Shown here: positions 25,641 to 32,620 of the stretch, piece after piece | Numbering within the stretch: position 1 is the first letter of the stretch | Layout of the letters: each line of letters opens with the position of its first letter | DNA from: Anaerobaca lacustris | GTDB lineage: Bacteria > Planctomycetota > Phycisphaerae > Sedimentisphaerales > Anaerobacaceae | DNA: 64,000 nt | Assembly (NCBI RefSeq): GCF_030012215.1 | Contig: NZ_JASCXX010000006.1 | Span: forward strand, 1 to 64,000 | Reading direction: 5' to 3' | Position numbers and translations under genes: made by a program | Notes under the pieces: generated by a model | Databases searched by the model: none | The model's input: the letters and a program-made list of their open reading frames with translations, nothing else | Told to the model about the DNA's origin: nothing

Positions 25641-28517
25641 TCATTCTTGTGCGGGTCGCCCGTAGCCGATATCGTCTATGTAGATCGTCCCTGTGCCGGC
25701 GGCGCTCGGGCTCGTCCTGTTGCCGACGCCGATGACGATCGTCTGCACCCGGCTCAGGTTCACGCCCGCCAGGTCGGCGTACGGGATCTTCCATTCCTGC
25801 CACGTCGGACGCAGCGTGATGGTCGCATCGGCATTCACGACTGTCGCGGCCATGCCGGTGCTGTCTTCGATCCGGACGTACATCGGCTGGGCCGAGTTGC
25901 CCTCCGGCTGCGTCGCGCCGATCCCCGCCGTCTGCCAGGCGCCGGTGACGTTGCCCGTCGTCGTCAGGTTCGAGAACTCCGCCGCTGTCGACACGCTCGC
26001 GTTGTGGCTGGTCAGCGCCAGGCCGATGAATACGTTGGCGGCCATCGTGATCTCCACCGACTCCGTCGGGGTGATGTCCACCCACGTTACGCCGTCGGCC
26101 GACTGCTGGGCCGTGAAGACGTTGCCCGTTCGCGTCAGCTTCACCCAGTGCGGCGCCACGATCCCGGCCGCATCGGTGTTGTAGCTGGTCGTCCCGGCCA
26201 CCGGGCGGCGCTGGAACGACACGCCGTTGTCCGGCGTCACGGCCACGAACGCGTGCTTCGAGCCCGGCTCCAGCGTCTCACGGATCATCACGCCTGCCTT
26301 CGCCCATCCATCGCTGCGGACCAGGCTGTCGACGCGGACGACGATGGACCCGTTGCCGCTGAGGCTCTTGTAGGCATAGCGGAACTGGTCGGCGCTGTCC
26401 CAGATGTCGGTGCCGATCGCGCTCATGAGAATCTGGCCGTCGGCGGTCTCCAGGAAGGCCGGCGCGTTGCCACGAACGTAGAGCACCAACGTGTCGGCGC
26501 CGTTGCCCGTCCAGCTCTGCGGCGAGGCGAACGCCCGCTCGGCCTCGGAGTAGAACGGCGAAGTCGCGTTGTCGTAGTGCAGCGGCATCGACTGACTGCC
26601 GCTGTGGACGATGCTTCGCTCCGCAAACGGCGTCTGGAGGTGGCCGACCGTCGAGCCGGTGTTGTTGACCCAGCCGTCGAGCCACGTGTCGAAGATCGCC
26701 TCGCCGGCGTCAATGTCGTCGGTATAGGTCTCGAACCCGTCGATCGACGCGTATTCCTGTGTGGAGAAGATCCAGAGGTCGCTGCTCCAGACAGGGGTTC
26801 GCACATGGGCCGGGTTGATGGCATCGACGGTCCAGTAATAGGTGCTGCCAAACTCGAGGTTGCCCGGGGCCAATGTGGCGCCATCGGTTGTACCGACCAG
26901 GGCCAGTTCGTCCGGATCGGTGCCCAGATACACCTCGTGTGAGGCGGCGTCGCGACCGCCGCGCCAGCTCAGGGCGCTGCCGACGGCCACACCCGCCGCG
27001 CCGTCGGGCGGCTGCGGCTCGCGGGCCTGCGCCGGGATGAACAGGAAGCGAACCTCGCTCAGGCCGAACTGGCCCATGGTGCCGTGCCCGCTGTGAACGT
27101 TGAGACGGACGAACCGCGCAGGGACCCCGCCGAAAGCGACGACCGTATTGGCCGTGTACGTAGCTGTCGCGGCGGCCTTGGCAAACTCCACGTCGCCCAG
27201 TGCAGCCCAGTCCTCACCGTCAGTGGAGTACTCGATCGTGACCTCTTTGACTCCGAAGCCGAGAATGATCTCGAACTGAACGTTGTAGTTCCAGACGCGC
27301 ATCTCGTGGAGCTTGTAGACGCGATCGAACTCGTATTGGATGTAGAGCGGTTCCTCGCCGGGCCTCACCAACCACATGTCCGTGCTGTTGGTGGAGTGCT
27401 GATCCGACGCATCGAGGCCTGAGCCGTCAATGGTCTTCTCCGGCCCAGCGCCCGTGTCGGAGACGCCGTTGGTCGTGGCGGCGACGTTCGCGATCGGATA
27501 GGCGAAGGGTTCGGCGGTGAAGCTCCAGACCTCGCCCTTGTAGATTGCACTGCTCGGCGGAGCGTTGACCTCGTCGATTCGCCAGTAGTAGGTCGTTTCG
27601 AAATCGAGCAGGCCGGGCGGATCGAAGCTGGCCGCCGTCTGACCCTGGCCCAGAAGCACACCCATCGGGTTGCTCCGGCTGGCATCGTTGACATCGTCGA
27701 AGGAAGTGCCGAAGTAGATATCGTGCGTGTCCGCAAACTCGCCGGCCGCCCAGTGCAGGACCACGTCGCGAGGCACGTCCATGGTCTCATCCTCAGGATA
27801 AGGGTCGGAGGCCAGTTCCGCCGGAGCGATACCCTCCATGACGTTCCGGATCTCTTCTGCCCCCAAGGCGCGGTCAAAGACGGCGACGTCATCGATCATC
27901 CCACAATAGTAATGGGAGCTGCCGTTGCGATGCCCAATGCGCAGCGGCACTCTTGGAGGAACCAGGGCTCCGGTCCGGGCTTGCTCCAACCTCATCTCTC
28001 CGTTCACGTAAATCCTCGCGGCGAAGCCATCCCACGTGGCGCAGACATGCTGCCACGTGTCCGGCTCTGTGGCGTTGTTGGGGGTTTGCTGTACGACGTG
28101 CTCGCCGCCGAGAGAAAGCGTGAAGTAGACGAAGCGCGATGTTCGGTTCACAAACAAGCCATAGTTTTCCCATGGACCGTTCTGTTGTCCGTTCGCCAGG
28201 ACGCATAGCCAGGTATCACCGGCGTCCAGCCACCGTATCCAGGCTGCGATCGCTACGTTGCCCTCGATCTCAAGACTGTCGGACGTGGGTACTTCAACGT
28301 AGTCGTTCACTCCGTTGAATTCCAGGGCGCCTTTGTATCGGCCGTCCCCCCAGACGGCGCCATGGACCGTGCCATGGTTGCCGTTGCCGGAGCGGTCTCG
28401 GACAACAGTGCCCGTACCCTCGTCCAGATTCCAGTACGCCATCAGGTTGGCGGAGGCGTTGGCCACCCATCCCAGCACCAGAACACAACAAACCAGATCG
28501 ATCAGTCGTCTACACAT
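25641..28517 (-). CDS. Exported LamG / Fn3-like / discoidin modular protein
   Basis: Surface protein of 958 residues. The start codon is complementary to 28515-28517, with AGGAGG 7 nt upstream, and a signal peptide ends near NASA. Modules: LamG (about 25-225; YWNLDEGTGTVVRDRSGNG), Fn3-like (ending YYWRIDEVNAPPSS), discoidin-like, a second Fn3-like, the VNNTGSTVGHLQTPFAER module, and a long beta-rich C-terminal part (about 650-950) ending in a jelly-roll-like segment with YIDDIGYG. It shares the central modules, partly at DNA level, with the gene at 13835-16705 but has a LamG front and a different tail. Probably carbohydrate binding; no hydrolase motif. Confidence 0.75.
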   Translation of the reverse strand: MCRRLIDLVCCVLVLGWVANASANLMAYWNLDEGTGTVVRDRSGNGNHGTVHGAVWGDGRYKGALEFNGVNDYVEVPTSDSLEIEGNVAIAAWIRWLDAGDTWLCVLANGQQNGPWENYGLFVNRTSRFVYFTLSLGGEHVVQQTPNNATEPDTWQHVCATWDGFAARIYVNGEMRLEQARTGALVPPRVPLRIGHRNGSSHYYCGMIDDVAVFDRALGAEEIRNVMEGIAPAELASDPYPEDETMDVPRDVVLHWAAGEFADTHDIYFGTSFDDVNDASRSNPMGVLLGQGQTAASFDPPGLLDFETTYYWRIDEVNAPPSSAIYKGEVWSFTAEPFAYPIANVAATTNGVSDTGAGPEKTIDGSGLDASDQHSTNSTDMWLVRPGEEPLYIQYEFDRVYKLHEMRVWNYNVQFEIILGFGVKEVTIEYSTDGEDWAALGDVEFAKAAATATYTANTVVAFGGVPARFVRLNVHSGHGTMGQFGLSEVRFLFIPAQAREPQPPDGAAGVAVGSALSWRGGRDAASHEVYLGTDPDELALVGTTDGATLAPGNLEFGSTYYWTVDAINPAHVRTPVWSSDLWIFSTQEYASIDGFETYTDDIDAGEAIFDTWLDGWVNNTGSTVGHLQTPFAERSIVHSGSQSMPLHYDNATSPFYSEAERAFASPQSWTGNGADTLVLYVRGNAPAFLETADGQILMSAIGTDIWDSADQFRYAYKSLSGNGSIVVRVDSLVRSDGWAKAGVMIRETLEPGSKHAFVAVTPDNGVSFQRRPVAGTTSYNTDAAGIVAPHWVKLTRTGNVFTAQQSADGVTWVDITPTESVEITMAANVFIGLALTSHNASVSTAAEFSNLTTTGNVTGAWQTAGIGATQPEGNSAQPMYVRIEDSTGMAATVVNADATITLRPTWQEWKIPYADLAGVNLSRVQTIVIGVGNRTSPSAAGTGTIYIDDIGYGRPAQE

Positions 28518-29203
28518 GGCGGTTCCTCCTTCAACAGGGCTCAGGGAAATACCTTGCGTTACTGTCCGGCTCCACGCGCCGGGACCGCGCCATTGCCGGC
28601 GGCGCAGACCTATCGGCGCATATCGCTGATCGGAGACAACACTTGGTGCATGCGGTCCTTTGCAGTGGTCTTCACCTCCTTTCGTACGAGACGCCTCAGC
28701 AGGTGAACCAACAAGAAAAGGAAGCAACTCCTCTGATTCCCGTATCAGACAGGAACGCATGCGTCTGACCGGCAGGCGACATGTGCGTTCCGTCCTCTAA
28801 GAACCTCCGCGCCCGGAAGGGTGTACCCACCTCAGGCAATCAATGGAAGAAAAACGGTCCGGGCGTCCCCTATATGTTAACGCTGGGATGCTCGCTCACC
28901 AAGACAAATCTGCGACCATTCATGAGTACCCCGGATAGCATCCCACGGACCCCGCTCATCTCCACGACAATGTGCGAAGAAACGCCCTGGCCGGTTGCGT
29001 TTTTGATGCAATGTACGGCCGGTGCCGGGGAGACGCCGTTTGTGCGAGGGCCGGCCGGCCCGGCGGGGGGGCAAAATCCTGGCGTCGGGGGCAAGGCGGG
29101 AGTTTACTCCTGGGGTGCGGATGCGTATAATCTGGCGTTTGAGCCTGTGGAATCCCGACAGATGCATTCGATGCTTATTTGACATAGAAAGGAGAACAAC
29201 GAA
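28518..29203. other. 686-bp region upstream of ilvC
   Basis: Separates the leftward modular surface-protein gene from ilvC. It contains a 14-bp GC palindrome GGGCCGGCCGGCCC (29048-29061) followed by a G-run, small inverted repeats near 28735, and the ilvC promoter at its right end. A plus-strand frame at 28781-29182 has low-complexity, non-protein-like composition and I reject it. I see no T-box or leader peptide with branched-chain codons. Confidence 0.4.
29103..29131 (+). promoter_or_regulatory. Promoter of ilvC
   Basis: TTTACT (29103-29108), a 17-nt spacer and a perfect TATAAT (29126-29131). It precedes the ilvC start by 72 nt; AAAGGAG (29188-29194) is the ribosome binding site. Confidence 0.6.
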
Positions 29204-30208
29204 ATGGCAGCAACGATTTACTACGAGGAGCAAGCCCCGATCGCACCGCTGGCGGGCAAGAAAGTCGCGGTCATCGGTTACGGCAGTCAGGGCCACGCCC
29301 ACAGCCAGAACCTCCGCGACAGCGGCGTCGAGGTGGCGATCGCCGAGCTGGAGGGGACGGACAACTTCAGGCTGGCGGTCGAGCACGGCTTTACGCCGGG
29401 CGATATCAAGACCGCGATGGACGGGGCGGCCCTGATCATCGTGACGCTGCCGGACGAGGTGCAGGCGAAGGTCTACGAGGGGCAGATCGCACCGAACCTC
29501 AAGGCCGGCCAGACGCTCGGGTTCTGCCACGGGTTCAACATCCACTTCAAGTACATCGTGCCGCCGAAGGACGTCAACGTCGTCATGATCGCGCCGAAGG
29601 GCCCCGGGCATCTGGTCCGCAGCGAGTACGAGAAGGGCGGCGGCGTGCCGTGTCTGGTCGCGGTCGAGCAGGACGCCACCGGCGACGCCAAGGCGATCGC
29701 GCTGGCCTGGGCCAACGGAATCGGCGGCGCCCGCGCGGGCATCCTCGAGACGACCTACAAGGAAGAGACCGAGACCGACCTGTTCGGCGAGCAGGTCGTC
29801 CTCTGCGGCGGCCTCTCGGCTCTGATCAAGGCGGGCTTCGAGACGCTCGTCGCCGCCGGCTACCAGCCCGAGATCGCTTACTTTGAGTGTGTCCACGAGG
29901 TGAAACTTATTGTGGATCTGATTTATCAAGGTGGGCTGAGCTATATGCGATATAGTATTTCGAATACTGCAGAATACGGCGACCTGAGTCGCGGGCCGCG
30001 GATCGTCACCGACGAGACCCGTGCCGAGATGAAGAAGATCCTCGGCGAGATCACCAGCGGCGCCTTCGCCCGGGAGTGGGTGAGCGAATACCAGGGCGGG
30101 CTGAAGAATTTCAACGCGTTGTACGCCAAAGACCACGACAGCCAGGTGGAGGTCGTCGGCCGCAAGCTGCGGAAGATGATGAAATGGGTCAACGCCAAAG
30201 AGGTGTAG
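29204..30208 (+). CDS. ilvC: Ketol-acid reductoisomerase (class I)
   Basis: Second enzyme of valine/isoleucine synthesis: isomerises and reduces acetolactate or acetohydroxybutyrate with NAD(P)H and magnesium in the cytoplasm. The 334 residues are the normal short class I length. The N-terminal Rossmann motif is [13 protein letters not shown], then CHGFNIHF and [13 protein letters not shown], then the knotted C-terminal domain with [10 protein letters not shown] and the metal-binding segment [13 protein letters not shown]. It stands alone behind its own promoter. About 85 nt inside the most conserved C-terminal part (29881-29965) uses clearly AT-richer codons than the rest of the gene; the protein sequence there is normal. 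Confidence 0.95.
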   Translation: MAATIYYEEQAPIAPLAGKKVAVIGYGSQGHAHSQNLRDSGVEVAIAELEGTDNFRLAVEHGFTPGDIKTAMDGAALIIVTLPDEVQAKVYEGQIAPNLKAGQTLGFCHGFNIHFKYIVPPKDVNVVMIAPKGPGHLVRSEYEKGGGVPCLVAVEQDATGDAKAIALAWANGIGGARAGILETTYKEETETDLFGEQVVLCGGLSALIKAGFETLVAAGYQPEIAYFECVHEVKLIVDLIYQGGLSYMRYSISNTAEYGDLSRGPRIVTDETRAEMKKILGEITSGAFAREWVSEYQGGLKNFNALYAKDHDSQVEVVGRKLRKMMKWVNAKEV

Positions 30209-30282
30209 GGATTGATTAGGGATTACTGATGATTGATGATTGATCCCACCTGCATCGGGATTGAGATAGCCAGGGAGCCGGT

Positions 30283-31104
30283 ATGAGAGCCACGAGACGG
30301 ACGATGACGCAGGAGCCAGCCGCGAGCGGGCTTGCATCGTTCGGTCTTGTGGCTCTGGCCGGCTCCTTTTTTGCGCTCTGTGGCTGTGCGGCTCAGTGGT
30401 ACGTCCGCAGCGACCCGCTCGCCTACAGTCGCCTGGTCGGCCCGTACCGCCACATCCAGCTCAAGGCCAGCTCCACGCTCGACGCGCTCGGCGCGTTCGA
30501 CGCCCCCGACCACCGGCTCGACCCCGAGGCGACCGGCAGGCAACTCGTCAGCCAGAGCGATACGACGATCGCCGTCTGTGGCCAGAGCGCCAACGCCCGG
30601 CGGACCTGGGTCACGCTGGTCGCCTTCGACGAGCACCGGATGACCGCCCGCCGCAAATACTTCTTCTGCATCGACGAGTGGGCCACCGCCGCACCGACCG
30701 AGCGGGGCCAGAAGCTGGTCCCGCCGCGAAAGGGGCTTGTCTTCGACGCCGAACTCGTCCTGGCCCCCGAGATCCAGACGACGCCCTACGCCACCGAGGA
30801 GGCCCGCCAGCTCGCCACCGTCCGCTGGCTGATCGAGCAGTTCGCCGCCGATGCCCGCCGCTTGAGCGGGCCGCCGGGCCAATCGGCCCAGGCCAACGAA
30901 CTCGTTTCGCTGGCCGCCATGATGATGAACCAGACCTTCGAAGGCCTCATGATCGAGCTGGCCAAGTCCCACGGCCTGGCCCGCCGCTTCAGCGACCCCA
31001 AAGGCGTCGCCTTCCCCCACATCAGCATGAACGAAGGCCGCCTCCAACTGACCACCGCCGCCGGCATCACCACCGCCAAACTCCGCGTCAACCTGCCCAT
31101 GTAG
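30283..31104 (+). CDS. Putative lipoprotein of unknown function
   Basis: A 273-residue protein I do not recognise. An N-terminal hydrophobic segment (about 17-35) ends LCGC, a weak lipobox with Cys35, so it is probably anchored in the envelope. The rest is soluble, moderately charged, without a known motif; a helical stretch near 190-225 contains a run of methionines (AAMMMNQTF). It opens the accessory island. Its last 100 nt, coding for the ending VAFPHISMNEGRLQL...LPM, recur with four differences at 31516-31615 beyond the antitoxin gene. Confidence 0.6.
   Translation: MRATRRTMTQEPAASGLASFGLVALAGSFFALCGCAAQWYVRSDPLAYSRLVGPYRHIQLKASSTLDALGAFDAPDHRLDPEATGRQLVSQSDTTIAVCGQSANARRTWVTLVAFDEHRMTARRKYFFCIDEWATAAPTERGQKLVPPRKGLVFDAELVLAPEIQTTPYATEEARQLATVRWLIEQFAADARRLSGPPGQSAQANELVSLAAMMMNQTFEGLMIELAKSHGLARRFSDPKGVAFPHISMNEGRLQLTTAAGITTAKLRVNLPM
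31005..31104 (+). repeat. 100-bp direct repeat, copy 1 (3' end of the lipoprotein gene)
   Basis: Matches 31516-31615 at an offset of exactly 511 bp with 4 mismatches in 100 positions. It ends at the TAG stop codon of the lipoprotein gene. Confidence 0.9.
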
Positions 31105-31151
31105 CCGGCGAGTCGCAAGATGACGCGGAAATATCTGGGAGGTGATTCCAA

Positions 31152-31424
31152 GTGAAACTGACGAAAGAAGAAAGAGACATCCTCCGGTCGGTCGAGAAGG
31201 GCGAATGGCGCGGCGTGCCGCGTCAGGCCCAGGAAGTCGGGCGATACCAGGATGCGGCCCGCGCCACGATCCGCAAGGACAAGCGCGTCAACATCCGCAT
31301 GTCGGAGAAGGACCTCGCGCAATTCCAGAAGAAGGCGATGCAGGAGGGGCTGCCCTATCAGACCCTCATCTCCAGCGTCCTGCACAAATACATCACCCGC
31401 CGCCTGAACGAGAAAGCAGGATAG
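31152..31424 (+). CDS. Ribbon-helix-helix (CopG-like) antitoxin, no toxin adjacent
   Basis: A 90-residue DNA-binding protein. GTG 31152 is preceded by GGGAGGTGATT, a strong ribosome binding site. The basic middle part KDKRVNIRMSEKDLAQFQKKA followed by EGLPYQTLISSVLHKYI is the ribbon-helix-helix pattern of CopG/BrnA-type antitoxins. Such proteins normally pair with a toxin gene; neither neighbour is a recognisable toxin, since upstream is the lipoprotein and downstream only a duplicated gene end. It is therefore an orphan antitoxin, a regulator, or the remains of a broken pair. Confidence 0.7.
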   Translation: MKLTKEERDILRSVEKGEWRGVPRQAQEVGRYQDAARATIRKDKRVNIRMSEKDLAQFQKKAMQEGLPYQTLISSVLHKYITRRLNEKAG

Positions 31425-31476
31425 CCACTCCGGCACGCCTCGACCGGCAGCCGTTGGACATCCCGGGCGGCCGCCT

Positions 31477-31495
31477 CATCCGCCACAGGCGGATG
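31477..31495. repeat. Short palindromic hairpin
   Basis: CATCCGCC, loop ACA, GGCGGATG: a perfect 8-bp stem 52 nt after the antitoxin stop codon. A related motif with a TCGCC/GGCGA stem and an ATA loop lies at 31653-31665. Could be a terminator or a REP-like element; no T-tract. Confidence 0.4.
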
Positions 31496-31515
31496 GGGAT
31501 GGCTTCCCGCACGGA

Positions 31516-31615
31516 CGTCGCCTTCGCCCATATCAGCATGAACGAAGGCCGCCTCCAACCGACCACCGCCGCCGGCATCACCACCGCCAAACTCCGCCTC
31601 AACCTGCCCATGTAG
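31516..31615 (+). pseudogene. Direct repeat copy 2: detached 3' end of the lipoprotein gene
   Basis: Nearly identical (96 of 100 bp) to the end of the gene at 30283-31104, including its TAG. Upstream of 31516 the similarity stops abruptly, so this is a fragment with no start of its own. The rest of the gap to 31942 holds two small hairpins and a possible promoter (TTGCTG, 18 nt, TACAAT at 31769-31774) for the next gene. Confidence 0.75.
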
Positions 31616-31942
31616 CTGGGGCGCCCAGTCTCCCCTGCGCCTTTAAGGCCTTTCGCCATAGGCGATGCTACTCCCGGCGCAAGCATCTTGCCCCCGGGAA
31701 AGGCCGGGCACCCCTATGGCTCTGTCTCGGGGTTGATTTCCCTCTTGCTGTTCCCAGCCAATTGCGCATACAATAACCCGTACACCCATGGCAGTGATAG
31801 CTTGCGAGGCGACGTGACGAGTAGTGCCGGGCAGCTATACCGCTGCCAGACGTGCGTCATACTGGCGCTGAGATGAAGGCAGTCAAGGCTTCCCGCAGCC
31901 AGATAGGACAAGCGGAAGAGATGACTCAGGGAGTACGCGCCC

Positions 31943-32620
31943 GTGTCTGCGACACTCGGTGACGAGCACTACTGGACGAAACAGCGTCGCGAGTTGATCT
32001 GGTGGATGGAAGATCAAGCGCCATCCTTCGTCGAAGGGTATGTCGGTGCGGTACGATTGCTGTACACGCCATCTTTTCCGGCACGAGTGCATTTCATCTG
32101 CCATGTAGTCCGAGATATCTATAGGCGGCTCCCGTCATCTCTCGGGGTGAAGTCCCTGCCAAGGCCAGCCGAGGTCTTTCCGAACATGGTGAAGGAACTG
32201 GTCACGCGATGGGAAAAGTCCCCCGTTTCCGCCAAGAACAGATCTGACAATATGGATCCCCAATTCGTCATCAGTTCTCAGGTATACCGTCAAATCAAGG
32301 CGATAGTACAGAAGAGCAAGCAGATTGCCGAACAGCCAACTGTTGGCAAACAGCTCGCCATTGTGCTGTTTCGTTCTCTTGATCGACGCCAGGATGATTT
32401 CATTCACCCATGGATCATAGAGTCTTTTGACTCCGAGTATGATTTCTTCGTGCAAAGAGCCCATCTCGCGGAGAGCATGGACAAGGTGCCAAATGGTGCC
32501 GGCTTAGTCCCCCACTTTGAGGGATTTGAACGAGCTTTCCACTCGTTGGTCGGCCCGTATTTCAGTGGTAAGGAAGAGCTTGATGCCATCCTTCAAGACA
32601 CCAACCAGCCAGCAGATTGA
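31943..32620 (+). CDS. Unknown protein, first gene of an AT-richer two-gene pair
   Basis: A 225-residue predicted cytoplasmic, mostly helical protein that I cannot assign. It begins at GTG 31943 with GGGAG about 9 nt upstream. The N-terminal third is aromatic-rich (LIWWMEDQAPSFVEGY) and is followed by FPARVHFICHVVRDIYRRLP, which looks like a conserved core. No signal peptide, membrane span, Walker or nuclease motif is seen. It overlaps the next gene by 38 nt, so the two are coupled. Codons are visibly AT-richer than in flanking genes, suggesting acquisition. The setting among antitoxin, HNH and MNT genes makes a defence role possible but unproven. Confidence 0.55.
   Translation: MSATLGDEHYWTKQRRELIWWMEDQAPSFVEGYVGAVRLLYTPSFPARVHFICHVVRDIYRRLPSSLGVKSLPRPAEVFPNMVKELVTRWEKSPVSAKNRSDNMDPQFVISSQVYRQIKAIVQKSKQIAEQPTVGKQLAIVLFRSLDRRQDDFIHPWIIESFDSEYDFFVQRAHLAESMDKVPNGAGLVPHFEGFERAFHSLVGPYFSGKEELDAILQDTNQPAD

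Noticed and set aside
28781-29182. 133-codon plus-strand frame upstream of ilvC
   Set aside because: Composition is not protein-like, no ribosome binding site, and the ilvC promoter lies within its end.
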